In this document: positions 43,911 to 52,094 of the stretch, in pieces | Layout of the letters: each line of letters starts with the position of its first letter | Position numbering within the stretch: the stretch's first letter is position 1 | From: Streptomonospora sp. PA3 | Lineage (GTDB): Bacteria; Actinomycetota; Actinomycetes; Streptosporangiales; Streptosporangiaceae | DNA length: 64,000 bases | Assembly (NCBI RefSeq): GCF_009728995.1 | Contig: NZ_VTZW01000006.1 | Span: forward strand, 1 to 64,000 | Direction: 5' to 3' | Position numbers and translations under genes: made by a program | Notes under the pieces: model-generated | Databases searched by the model: none | What the model was told of the DNA's origin: nothing | The model's input: the letters and a program-made list of their open reading frames with translations, nothing else

Positions 43911-45182
43911 ATGCGCGCCCGCCCCACCGGATTCCACGACGTACGCGAGACCAACCTGGGCGTGGTACTGCGCGCCGTGCGTACGCTGGCCCCCTGCTCG
44001 CGGGCCGCCGTGGCCGCCGCGACGGGGTTGAACAAGACCACCGTCTCCAGCCTCGTCGCCGACCTCATCGCCCGCGGCCTGCTGCGCGAGACCGGCGAGT
44101 CCGCCGAGCGCCGGGTCGGCCGCCCGGGCGTGATGCTCGCGCTCGACGACCTGACGATCGCCGCGATCGGCGTCGAGGTGAACGTCGACTACCTGTCCGT
44201 GGTCGCCGTGGACCTGCTCGAACGCGACCTGGTGACCCGGCACATCGCCTTCGACGCCCGCTCGGCCGGTCCCGACGCCTGCGCGCGCCGCATCGCGGCG
44301 GCGGTGGAGTCGGTGGCGGCCGACCCCGCTCTGCGCCGCCGCAGCCTCATCGGACTGAGCGTGGCGGTGCCCGGCCTGGTCGACTCCCCCGCCGGCGTCG
44401 TCACCCGCGCACCCAACCTCGCCTGGCGCGGCACCCCGCTGCGCGCCCGCCTGGAGGAGCTGCTGGAGCGAGGCGGCCTGGCGCCCCTGCCGGTCCTGGT
44501 CGACAACGACGCCAACCTCGGCGCGGTCGCCGAGTACCGCGGCGGCCACCTCGCCAGCACCGGCGACCTCGTCTACATCACCGGCGAGGTGGGCATCGGG
44601 GCGGGCGTGCTGATGAACGGCGAACTGCTGCGCGGCTCGGCCGGGTTCGCCGGCGAGATCGGGCACGTGCGCATGGTCGAGGACGGCCCCGAGTGCGGTT
44701 GCGGTCGGCACGGCTGCCTGGAGGCGCTGGCCGGAATCGAGGCGATCCTGCGCGCGGCGCTGCCCGACCGCTTCCCCGGCAGCGCGCTCACCCGCGCCGA
44801 CCTAGCCGACCTGGTCGACACCGCGGTCGAGCGTGCCGACAGCGGGGATCCCGTCGCCGTGGACGCCCTGGAGACCGCGGGCGCCTGGCTGGGGCGCGGC
44901 GCGGCGACCCTGGTCAATCTGGTCAACCCGGGTGCCGTGGTGCTGGGCGGCTACTTCGTCCCGCTGGCGCCCTGGCTGCTGCCCTCCTGCCGCGCCGCGG
45001 TGCGCGAACTGGCGTTCGCGCCGGAGGCGGGCGGGTGCCTGGTCGAGACCTCGGCGCTGGGCCTGAGCGCGGCCGCGCGGGGCGGCGCGGTGGCGATGGT
45101 CGACGCCATGGAGAGCGGGCGGCTGCCGCTGCCCCCGCCGCGAGCGGGCGGTGTCGCGGCGGCCGACGAGGGAGCCTCCTGA
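43911..45182 (+). CDS. ROK-family transcriptional regulator
   Basis: 423 residues. The N-terminal winged helix is VRETNLGVVLRAVRTLAPCSRAAVAAATGLNKTTVSSLVADLIARG. The ROK domain has VEVNVDYLSVVAVDLL, the sugar/ATP motif DNDANLGAVAEYRGG, and the zinc motif ECGCGRHGCLEA. ROK regulators sense sugars or sugar phosphates; the target genes here are unknown. ATG 43911 is chosen because GGAGGG lies upstream. GTG 43902 and ATG 43884 are alternatives. Confidence 0.9.
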   Translation: MRARPTGFHDVRETNLGVVLRAVRTLAPCSRAAVAAATGLNKTTVSSLVADLIARGLLRETGESAERRVGRPGVMLALDDLTIAAIGVEVNVDYLSVVAVDLLERDLVTRHIAFDARSAGPDACARRIAAAVESVAADPALRRRSLIGLSVAVPGLVDSPAGVVTRAPNLAWRGTPLRARLEELLERGGLAPLPVLVDNDANLGAVAEYRGGHLASTGDLVYITGEVGIGAGVLMNGELLRGSAGFAGEIGHVRMVEDGPECGCGRHGCLEALAGIEAILRAALPDRFPGSALTRADLADLVDTAVERADSGDPVAVDALETAGAWLGRGAATLVNLVNPGAVVLGGYFVPLAPWLLPSCRAAVRELAFAPEAGGCLVETSALGLSAAARGGAVAMVDAMESGRLPLPPPRAGGVAAADEGAS

Positions 45183-45319
45183 CCGGTGGCGCACCGGCAC
45201 GGGTCGGGGTCCCGGTCCGGCCCGGCGTCGCGGTGGACGACGCCGCCTCCGTTCGTGGCCCCACCGGTACCGGTCGCCGTTGACGCGGATCCAGGCGGAA
45301 CCCGGCGCGGGTAGGCGGG

Positions 45320-45679
45320 TCAGTCGACGACGCGCCCCTGGACGTAGCCGTCGCTCCCCTCCCACTGCAGGAAGCGCTCGGACTCGCTCATCAGGCTCGT
45401 GGCCAGCCACACCGCCACACCGACGTCGTCGGCCAGACCCAGCACCGGCACGAACAGCTCGGGCACCAGATCGATCGGAGAGGCGACGTAGGCGATCCCC
45501 AGCAGGAACATCAGCAACCGGGGAACCGTCAGTCCGTCGTAGCGCCCGCGCAGGCGCGACCACAGCATGCGCGGAAGCGCGGCGGCGCGTTCGGCCAGTC
45601 CGGGAGTGCCCGGCCGCGCGCTGGTCTGCACGGCCTGCCAAGCCGCGACCCCGGCGGCGGCGCGATTGCTCTTGCGCAT
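45320..45679 (-). CDS. YkvA/DUF1232 family membrane-associated protein
   Basis: 119 residues. The DUF1232 core is LLMFLLGIAYVASPIDLVPELFVPVLGLADDVGVAVWLA, with the conserved SPIDLVPE and DD. The family is of unknown function and often membrane-bound. GAGGTGA lies 5 nt before the ATG at 45679. It is convergent with the ROK gene. Confidence 0.87.
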   Translation of the reverse strand: MRKSNRAAAGVAAWQAVQTSARPGTPGLAERAAALPRMLWSRLRGRYDGLTVPRLLMFLLGIAYVASPIDLVPELFVPVLGLADDVGVAVWLATSLMSESERFLQWEGSDGYVQGRVVD

Positions 45680-45838
45680 TGACTTCACCTCGGCTCGGTG
45701 CGGCGGCGGCGATCCGGGCACGCTGGCCCGACCGCCGCCCTACTCACGATATGACGCGTCCGGGGGCGGAAAAAGTTCCACGGAGCGGCTAGGTTGGTCA
45801 GCGCTCCCACCCCCGACGCAAGGACGCCTCGGACCATC

Positions 45839-46750
45839 ATGCGCACGAGAACCGCAGCAGCAGGGACGATGCCGCGAATCGCGCCCCTTGTGGCGGCGGC
45901 CGTCCTGGCTCTGCCCGCCTGCTCGGCGGTCGCAGGGGGCGGCCCGCCCGACCCTTCCGCCGCCCCGCCGCCCTCCGCCGACGCATCGGCGCCCGCGGCG
46001 CCCGGCGAGGGGGGCTCCGGCGACGGGACGGGGGAGACCGCCGCGCCGGAGGGTCCGCTGGCGGGCACGACCGTCGTCATCGACCCGGGCCACAACGGCG
46101 GCAACGAGGACGCCCCCGACCGGATCGGAGAACTCGTCGAGGCCGGGCACGGGCGCAAGGCCTGCGACACCGTCGGCGCCGAGACCGACGCGGGGTACCC
46201 CGAGCACGCCTTCAACTGGGACCTGTCGCGGCGGCTACGCGATCACCTGGAGGAGCAGGGCGCCGAGGTGGTCCTCACCCGCGAGAGCGACGAAGGCGTC
46301 GGCCCCTGCATCACCGAGCGCGCCCAGATCGGCAACGAGGCCCGCGCCGACGCGGCGATCTCGGTCCACGCCGACGGGGGCCCGTCGAGCGGCCGGGGCT
46401 TCCACGTCATCGCACCGGGCGTGCTGGAGGGCTACACCGACGACATCGCCGAGCGCTCCTACCAGTTGGCGCTGCACCTGCGGGAGGGTTTCGAGGAGGG
46501 CACCGGCCAGCCGCGGGCCGACTACATCGCCGAGGACGGCCTGGACAAGCGCACCGACCTGGGCGGGCTGAACCTTTCCGACGTGCCGAAGGTGTTCCTG
46601 GAGGCCGGCAACATGAGCAACAGCGAGGACGCCGCCAGGATGGCCGACGCCGAGTGGCGGGAGAAGGCCGCGGAGGCCGTCGCCGCCGGTATCAGCGGCT
46701 ACCTCCAGGAGCAGCAGGACGGCGCGGCCGGCCAGGCCGACGCGGGGTGA
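45839..46750 (+). CDS. N-acetylmuramoyl-L-alanine amidase (Amidase_3), lipoprotein-like
   Basis: 303 residues. The signal segment PLVAAAVLALPACSAVAG contains a lipobox-like LPAC. After a Pro/Ser/Ala-rich linker the zinc amidase domain starts at VVIDPGHNGGNED (zinc His) and includes EHAFNWDLSRRLRDHL, SVHADGG (zinc His) and FLEAGNMSN (catalytic Glu). It should cut peptide stems from peptidoglycan outside the membrane. The start could be 45839 or the ATG at 45869. The Cys in the insert GRKACDTVG is unusual. Confidence 0.85.
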   Translation: MRTRTAAAGTMPRIAPLVAAAVLALPACSAVAGGGPPDPSAAPPPSADASAPAAPGEGGSGDGTGETAAPEGPLAGTTVVIDPGHNGGNEDAPDRIGELVEAGHGRKACDTVGAETDAGYPEHAFNWDLSRRLRDHLEEQGAEVVLTRESDEGVGPCITERAQIGNEARADAAISVHADGGPSSGRGFHVIAPGVLEGYTDDIAERSYQLALHLREGFEEGTGQPRADYIAEDGLDKRTDLGGLNLSDVPKVFLEAGNMSNSEDAARMADAEWREKAAEAVAAGISGYLQEQQDGAAGQADAG

Positions 46751-46973
46751 GGCGGGGCGACGCGGGCGCGGCGCCGCGCAGTCGGCCCGGACACCGCGCG
46801 GTGCGAACCGGGGGCCCGAGGAGGCCGCCTCCCGCCGCGGGCGGCTCCCGCTGCGGCCCGCACCCGCTGACCGGTTCCGGACACCCGGCCTGTCCAGCGG
46901 GAACGCCCGCCGGGGCGCGATGGCCGCATGCGGCGGGGAAGCGGAAGCGCCCGCAGTGCCCGATAATTGCGCA

Positions 46974-47570
46974 ATGACTGATTCATCCCCCGATTCCCCT
47001 CCCGCAGCACCGGACACCCCCGACGCGGTCGACGGCCCCTTGGACTTCGACGTGGTCCTGCGCGGCTACGACCGCGCCCAGGTCCAGGCCCTGCTGGAGA
47101 CGATGCAGCGGAGCATCGCGGCTCCGGGGACGCCGGGCGCCCTCAGTCCCGCGGAGGCCCGCGACCGCGCCGAGTTCGACGTGGTCCTGCGCGGCTACGA
47201 CCGCGCCCAGGTCCGGGCGGCCTACGACCGGCTGCTGGAGCGCCTGTCCGCGGCCTGGGCCGAGGGCGGGGCCCAGCAGTGGGCAGACCCCCGGACGTGG
47301 GAGTTCGAGTTCGACCGGGCCGCACGCGGCTACGACCCCCGCGCCGCCACTGAGCTGGTCGACTCCGGCCTCGCCGCACTCCGGGAAGCACTCAGCGGAG
47401 GCACGGACGACTCGGCCGCGCGCACCGCGGCGGAGGCCCTCCGCCGCGGCCGCGCCGCCCTGCCCAAGACGTTCCGCGGCTACAACACCGGCCAAGTGGA
47501 CTTCGCCGTCGACACCCTCTGCGCCGAACTGGAGCGGGCTGAACCAGCGGAGGGCCAGGGTCGCGTTTAA
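46974..47570 (+). CDS. Protein with repeated DivIVA-type RGYD motifs
   Basis: 198 residues. The motif FDVVLRGYDRAQV occurs twice (about residues 24 and 70), with relatives FDRAARGYDPRA and FRGYNTGQVDFAV later. The motif resembles the membrane-binding N-terminal segment of DivIVA/Wag31, repeated without its long coiled coil. GATAAT lies 6 nt before the ATG, so translation is probably leaderless. The stop TAA lies inside the left end of repeat copy C. A second DivIVA-motif gene follows beyond the repeats, so a role in polar or septal placement is possible. Confidence 0.6.
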   Translation: MTDSSPDSPPAAPDTPDAVDGPLDFDVVLRGYDRAQVQALLETMQRSIAAPGTPGALSPAEARDRAEFDVVLRGYDRAQVRAAYDRLLERLSAAWAEGGAQQWADPRTWEFEFDRAARGYDPRAATELVDSGLAALREALSGGTDDSAARTAAEALRRGRAALPKTFRGYNTGQVDFAVDTLCAELERAEPAEGQGRV

Positions 47571-47906
47571 GAACGGCGGGGGCTGGGGGCGCCGCTTTCC
47601 GGAACCCACCGGGTACCGACGGGGGCGGCCGCCATCGGGGTTGCGGCAATAGGTGCGCCTCGCGTAGCGCGATACGCCCGCCCGTCAGCCCGCCACCACC
47701 CCAACGGAGACGCTGCGCGCCATGTGCTTCCTTGCCGCCGAGCGCACGCTGCACCTGCCGGGCGGAGCCGCACCACCGGTGGCGGACCTCCGGCGCGAAA
47801 GTGCACCGCCGCTCGGCGGCAAGCTGGCGCGCAGCGCTTCGCGCATCACAGCCCCATTGCCGCAACCTCCTGTGGTGACCGACTCCCTAAACAGGACGTA
47901 GGCCGC
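47566..47906 (+). repeat. Dispersed nested-palindrome element, copy C
   Basis: The left end GTTTAAGAACGGCGGGGG supplies the stop codon of the preceding gene. The outer-arm core is GGTTGCGGCAAT/CCCATTGCCGCAACC. The segment CCCGTCAGCCCGCCACC with CCCAACGGAGACGC lies left of the inner arms (CTTGCCGCCGAGCG near 47735 and its complement near 47808-47821). The tail is CTGTGGTGACCGACTCCCTA. It is the first of three elements in direct tandem. Confidence 0.9.
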
Positions 47907-48238
47907 GTCTAAGAACGACGGGGGCGCCGATTGCCAGGAACCCCCCGGGCACCACCTGGGGCGGCCACCATCAAGGTTGCGGCAATGGGCGCGCCTCGCC
48001 TAGCGCGGCCCGCCCGTCAGCCCGCCACCACCCCAACGGAGACGCTTCGCGTCACGTGTTTCCTTGCCGCCGAGCGCACGCTGAGCTTGGCGGGTGGAGC
48101 CGTGCCATGGGTGGCGGACCTCCGGCACGAAAGTGCACCGCCGCTCAGCGGCAAGCTGGCGCGCAGCGCTTCGCGCATCACAGCCCCATTGCCGCAACCT
48201 CCTGTGGTGACCGACTCCCTAAACAGGACGTAGGCCGC
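47907..48238 (+). repeat. Dispersed nested-palindrome element, copy D
   Basis: Outer arms are GGTTGCGGCAATGGG at 47975-47989 and CCCATTGCCGCAACC at 48185-48199, a perfect 15-bp pair. The side segment (48011-48062) lies left of the inner palindrome, as in copy C. The first 100 bp differ from copy E at only a couple of positions, implying recent duplication. Confidence 0.9.
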
Positions 48239-48568
48239 GTCTAAGAACGACGGGGGCGCCGCTTGCCAGGAACCCCCCGGGCACCACCTGGGGCGGCCAC
48301 CATCAAGGTTGCGGCAATGGGCGCGCCTCGCGTAGCGCGGTCGCAGCTTGCCGCCGAGCGCACGCTGAGCTTGGCGGGTGGAGCTGTGCCATGGGTGGCG
48401 GTCCTCCGGCGCAAAGGTGCGCCGTGCGCTCGGCGGCAAGCCGGCGCAGAACAAGTACGTGGCGCGAAGCGCCTCCGTTAGGGGCGGCGGCGGGTGACGG
48501 GTGGGAGTCGCGCAATCCAGCCCCATTGCCGCAACCTCCTGTGGTGACCGACTCCCTAAACAGGACGC
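48239..48568 (+). repeat. Dispersed nested-palindrome element, copy E
   Basis: Outer arms lie at 48307-48321 and 48522-48536 and inner arms at about 48347-48363 and 48425-48442. The side segment lies right of the inner palindrome and in reverse orientation (48443-48505, containing CCTCCGTTAGGGGCGG), opposite to copies C and D. The central loop keeps the same orientation as in D. Confidence 0.9.
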
Positions 48569-49129
48569 AGCTCCTGTCCGAGCCGGGTCCCTGCTTGCGG
48601 CAGAGCTACGTACCCCTACGGGCGGGGACGCGGTCGAACGGCCGCGAACGTGCGGAAGCCGCGCGCGGGGGCCACCCTGTCGCCTCCCCGCAGGCGTGGC
48701 ACAGGCGCTCGATGCGCCCCGCGCTCATCGGGCGCCCTCGGCCGGCGTCCGCCCTGCCCGCTCGGGACGGTGGAGACACGCCGGACGCTTTCGGCCGGAC
48801 CCGGCCGACGGGATGCGGATTCCGTGGAGTACGGCGGTTCACCCCCCGCCCGGGCGTGCCCGCGTCGTCTCCGGGAGGCGGCCCCGGCCGCGGACCGACC
48901 GGTCGGCCGACTGCCGCGCGGCTGCGCGCCCCGCCGGCCGTGCGGCCACCGGCCTCCGGCCGTCCACCGCGGTGACCTGCGGCGCGCCGACATGCGGCGC
49001 CACGACCCGGGCGCCGGTGCCCTTACGGAGGACCGCTTTGTCAAGGCATGGCGCACCGGATCTGTTACCGGCGGATACAGGCGGGGAGCCTTTACCCACG
49101 TCCGGGCGCGGAATCGGCACAATGTACCC
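48569..49129. other. Gene-free stretch before the DivIVA-repeat gene
   Basis: About 560 bp after repeat copy E with no supported gene. Several open frames exist on both strands, including one with a CHACGE Cys pair on the minus strand near 48700, but none has a good start or family match. CACAAT at 49118-49123, 6 nt before the next ATG, is the likely promoter -10. Confidence 0.45.
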
Positions 49130-49864
49130 ATGCCTCTGACACCGGCCGACATCCGCAACAAGCAGTTCAACACGGTCCGCTTGCGCCCGGGCTACAACGA
49201 GGAAGACGTCGACACGCTGCTCGATCGGGTCGAGGCCACGATCGCCGGCCTCCAGGGCGGTCCTCGCAGCGGGCGGCCGATCACCGCCGAGGAGGTGGAG
49301 GGCGCCAAGTTCCGGACCACGCGGCTGAGTCCGGGATACGACGAGGAGGAGGTCGACAACTTCCTCGACGTCATCGCCGCCGACCTGCGCTCGCACGGCC
49401 TGGCCCGCCCTTCCGAGGCCGCCTGGCCCCCTCCCGCCCGCCCCTACGGCGCGCAGCCGCCGCCCGGTCCGCCCGGCAACTACGGGCCGCCGGACCCGTA
49501 CGGTCCGGTGGCTCCCGGACCTCCCATGCCGCCGCCGTCCCAGCCGCCCACGGGGCCGCCGCCCTCGGCGCAGGGCGGGCGCCCGCCGCTGCGCCCGGAG
49601 GACATCCGCAACCAGCAGTTCTCCACCACCCGGCTCACCACCGGATACAACGAGGAGGAGGTCGACGCGTTCCTCGACAGCGCCGAGGCCACGCTGGAGG
49701 CCCTGATGCACGGCCGCCGCGAGAACGCGCCGCTTACCGCGGCCGCGGTCGACCGCGTCAAGTTCTCCACCACCCGGGCGCGCCCCGGTTACGACCCGGC
49801 CCAGGTCGACGCGTTCCTGGACTTCCTCGCCCAGGAGTTCCGGTACTACGAAGGCGCGCAATGA
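49130..49864 (+). CDS. DivIVA-domain repeat protein with Pro-rich linker
   Basis: 244 residues. Four DivI1A-type motifs occur in two pairs: NKQFNTVRLRPGYNEEDVD and GAKFRTTRLSPGYDEEEVDNFL, then NQQFSTTRLTTGYNEEEVDAFL and RVKFSTTRARPGYDPAQVDAFL. A roughly 60-residue Pro/Gly-rich linker separates the pairs. Each motif matches the membrane-binding start of DivIVA/Wag31, but no long coiled coil follows. A role in pole or septum protein organisation is plausible and unproven. The ATG at 49130 probably lacks a leader. Confidence 0.8.
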   Translation: MPLTPADIRNKQFNTVRLRPGYNEEDVDTLLDRVEATIAGLQGGPRSGRPITAEEVEGAKFRTTRLSPGYDEEEVDNFLDVIAADLRSHGLARPSEAAWPPPARPYGAQPPPGPPGNYGPPDPYGPVAPGPPMPPPSQPPTGPPPSAQGGRPPLRPEDIRNQQFSTTRLTTGYNEEEVDAFLDSAEATLEALMHGRRENAPLTAAAVDRVKFSTTRARPGYDPAQVDAFLDFLAQEFRYYEGAQ

Positions 49865-50052
49865 TCCGGGCCAGGGCACGGGAGCGCGGCGGCGGAGACG
49901 GCACCGCCGCGCTCCCGCGCTCTGGCCCCGCCGACTGCCCGCTCCGCCGGTCCGCCGAATCGGTCGCGCCGAAAAGATCCACCCTCCGGACACGCCCAAA
50001 TCTCCGCGACTTCCATCCGATACAGAAAGTAATATGCGATAACTTGACGCGC

Positions 50053-50062
50053 ACACGCGTGT
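50053..50062. promoter_or_regulatory. Short palindrome upstream of the M48-like gene
   Basis: ACACGCGTGT is a perfect 10-bp palindrome between an AT-rich promoter-like stretch (GATACAGAAAGTAATATGCG, near 50019-50040) and the ATG at 50099. It could be an operator. Confidence 0.3.
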
Positions 50063-50098
50063 CGCGGCCTGCACGGCAGTACGGAGGAGGGCAGCACC

Positions 50099-51094
50099 AT
50101 GACGCACACCGCGGCCTCCGACGGCGGTCCGCACCGCCTGCAGCCGCTACGTTCCGCCGCGCGGCCGCGGACGCCGCACACCGCGGCGGCCCGGGCCGCG
50201 GCCGCGCTTCCCCGCCGCGAGCCGCAGTTGCGCCCGGCGAGGGTCGGCACCGGCTCCGTTCGGGCGCCGGCTGATCCGGGGGCCCGGGTCGGCGGAGCCG
50301 CCCTGACCGAGTTCGCGCCCGTGGCGCGGCACCCCTGGGAGTGGCCGCTGGCAGCGGCCGCCGCCGCGGTGACCGCCTGCCTGCTCGCCGCGGTCATCCA
50401 CACATTGTTGACGGGCGAGGGGGCCGCGGTGTGGGCGGCGGGACTCGTGCTGGCCGGCGTCCCGGCCGGCTGCTGGGCGGAGGGCGGGCTGCAGCACGCG
50501 AAGCAGCGGGCGCAGTCGGTCCGGATCTCGCCGACGCAGTTCCCCGAAGCCCACCACGCCATCCGCCGCCTGAGCGCTCAGATGGGCCTGGCCTGCGCTC
50601 CCGACGCCTACGTGCATCCGGCCGCGGACCGCCCGCGGAGCTGGGCCGCGGGACACGGCCGACGCGGCTACGTCGTCGTCTCCGGCGACCTGTTCGACAG
50701 CGGCGGCCGCCTGCGCGACCCCGATGCTCTGCGCTTCGTCGTCGCCCATCAGCTCGGCCACATCGCCGCCGGCCACACCGCCCTCTGGCTGCGCGCGGCG
50801 ACGGCGGCGGGCCGGGCGGTGCCCGTGCTGGGAGCCTCGCTGTCGCGGGCGATGGAGTACACCGCCGACAACCACGCGCACGCCCACTGCCCCGAGGGGG
50901 TGCACGCGATCCGCATGCTCGCCGGAGGGGCGCACCTGTACGCGCAGGTGAACATGAGCGAGATGGCCGAGCGGGCGCGCACCGACAGAGGTCCGTTCCT
51001 GCTCCTGTACAACCTGCTCTCCAGCCGGCCCGCCAACACCAAGCGCATGGCGGCCCTGCGCGACAGGACACGCCCGGGCCGGGTGTTCCTCTAA
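50099..51094 (+). CDS. M48-type peptidase homologue with altered HExxH motif
   Basis: 331 residues. An Ala/Arg-rich N-terminal tail precedes two membrane segments (about residues 80-130: WPLAAAAAAVTACLLAAVIH and GAAVWAAGLVLAGVPAGCW). A peptidase-like domain then has FVVAHQLGHIAAGH near residue 218 in place of HExxH. The downstream EYTADNHAH block would give the third zinc ligand. The catalytic Glu is Gln (codon CAG), so proteolysis is doubtful, although zinc binding by the two His remains possible. GGAGGAGGG precedes the ATG. Confidence 0.7.
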   Translation: MTHTAASDGGPHRLQPLRSAARPRTPHTAAARAAAALPRREPQLRPARVGTGSVRAPADPGARVGGAALTEFAPVARHPWEWPLAAAAAAVTACLLAAVIHTLLTGEGAAVWAAGLVLAGVPAGCWAEGGLQHAKQRAQSVRISPTQFPEAHHAIRRLSAQMGLACAPDAYVHPAADRPRSWAAGHGRRGYVVVSGDLFDSGGRLRDPDALRFVVAHQLGHIAAGHTALWLRAATAAGRAVPVLGASLSRAMEYTADNHAHAHCPEGVHAIRMLAGGAHLYAQVNMSEMAERARTDRGPFLLLYNLLSSRPANTKRMAALRDRTRPGRVFL

Positions 51095-51151
51095 GCCGGC
51101 CCGTCGGCGCCGCCCGGGCCGCGGGAGCACGGGGCCGGTGAGCCTCGCGGC

Positions 51152-51784
51152 CTAATCGGCGGACTCGACCGGGCTCAGACCGGCCAGGAACAGGTCGGCG
51201 AAGTAGGCGCCCACCTCGCCGCCGGTGAGCGCGCCTCCGGTGCGGTACCAGGTGCTGAGGTGGTGCACGGCGCCGAAGTACTGGGTGACGGCGATGTCGG
51301 CAGGCACGTCGGCACGGAAGACGCCCTGGCGCTGGCCCTCCTCGACCATGGCGCGGAACCGCTCGTGGTACTGGCGGCGCTCCTTGCGCACGGCGATCTG
51401 CCGGTCGGCGGAGAGCATGTGCAGCGACCGGAAGAAGATCCGGGTGTCGTCGAGGTTGTCCACAGTGGTGTGCACGACGTCGATCGCGGCCTGGCGCAGC
51501 CGCTCGCGCACCGGCCCCTCAGCGCCGGCGAACCCGTTCAGCCGCTCCATCTGCATGGCGAGCACGCGCTGGTAGATGGCGTAGAGCAGATCGTCCTTGG
51601 AGGCGAAGTAGTGGTACATCGCCCCCTTGGTCACCCCGGCGGCGGAGACCAGCTCCTGCACCGATGTGCGTTCGAAGCCCTGCTCGGCGAAGAGCCGGGT
51701 GGCCGCCGACAGCAGCCGGTCGGGGACCGCCGTGCCGCGGTCGGGGGCGGTCGCCGACCGCTTGCGGCCGTCCGTGTTCTGCAT
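51152..51784 (-). CDS. TetR-family transcriptional regulator
   Basis: 210 residues. The N-terminal HTH is RLLSAATRLFAEQGFERTSVQELVSAAGVTKGAMYHYFASKDDLL. An all-helical ligand domain follows (IFFRSLHMLSADRQIAVRKERRQYHERF, and AVTQYFGAVHHLSTWYRTGG). It resembles regulators of acyl-CoA or lipid metabolism, but the ligand is unknown. The ATG at 51784 follows GGGAAGA. An imperfect palindrome lies 56 nt upstream and may be its own operator. Confidence 0.9.
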   Translation of the reverse strand: MQNTDGRKRSATAPDRGTAVPDRLLSAATRLFAEQGFERTSVQELVSAAGVTKGAMYHYFASKDDLLYAIYQRVLAMQMERLNGFAGAEGPVRERLRQAAIDVVHTTVDNLDDTRIFFRSLHMLSADRQIAVRKERRQYHERFRAMVEEGQRQGVFRADVPADIAVTQYFGAVHHLSTWYRTGGALTGGEVGAYFADLFLAGLSPVESAD

Positions 51785-51839
51785 GCGTCTTCCCGTCTTC
51801 CGGTCTGCCGCGTCGTGGAGCCGGTTCCAGCATAGACAT

Positions 51840-51853
51840 ACCATCCGGTCGGT
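51840..51853. promoter_or_regulatory. Candidate TetR operator
   Basis: ACCATCCGGTCGGT is a 14-bp imperfect palindrome (ACC.nCC/GGnCGGT arms) of the ACCGACCGGTCGGT type often bound by actinobacterial TetR regulators of lipid genes. It lies 56 nt upstream of the TetR start, suggesting autoregulation. Confidence 0.5.
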
Positions 51854-52066
51854 CGCCGGGCGCCCGAGTGCACGGGGCGGCCCGCCCGCAGCGCGACACG
51901 CCGAGAACACGCGGTCGACCGAGGCCGCGCAGAACGGAAACCGTGCAGGCCATCGCCGCCTCGACGCGATCCGATCCTCCTGCGCGGCGGCGCGTGCGCG
52001 GGCGGCGGCACGGCCGCGATCCTAAGGTGGTGGACGGCCGCGACACGCCGCGCCCCCGATCCCGAT

Positions 52067-52088
52067 TCGAACGGGTGTTCGATACACT
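52067..52088 (+). promoter_or_regulatory. SOS (LexA) box overlapping a leaderless promoter
   Basis: TCGAAC-GGGT-GTTCGA at 52067-52082 is an exact match to the actinobacterial LexA box TCGAAC(N4)GTTCGA. It abuts a -10 TACACT (52083-52088), which is 6 nt before the GTG at 52095. LexA bound here would directly block the promoter, so the gene should be DNA-damage inducible. Confidence 0.85.
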
Positions 52089-52094
52089 GCCCGG

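Noticed and set aside
47931-48233. 100-codon frame inside repeat copy D, with a similar frame in copy E
   Set aside because: Frames shift between copies and contain the palindromic arms. Differences do not favour synonymous sites by eye.
47566-48568. Known insertion sequence or transposon
   Set aside because: No transposase, no target-site duplication that I can identify and no gene fragments inside the copies.
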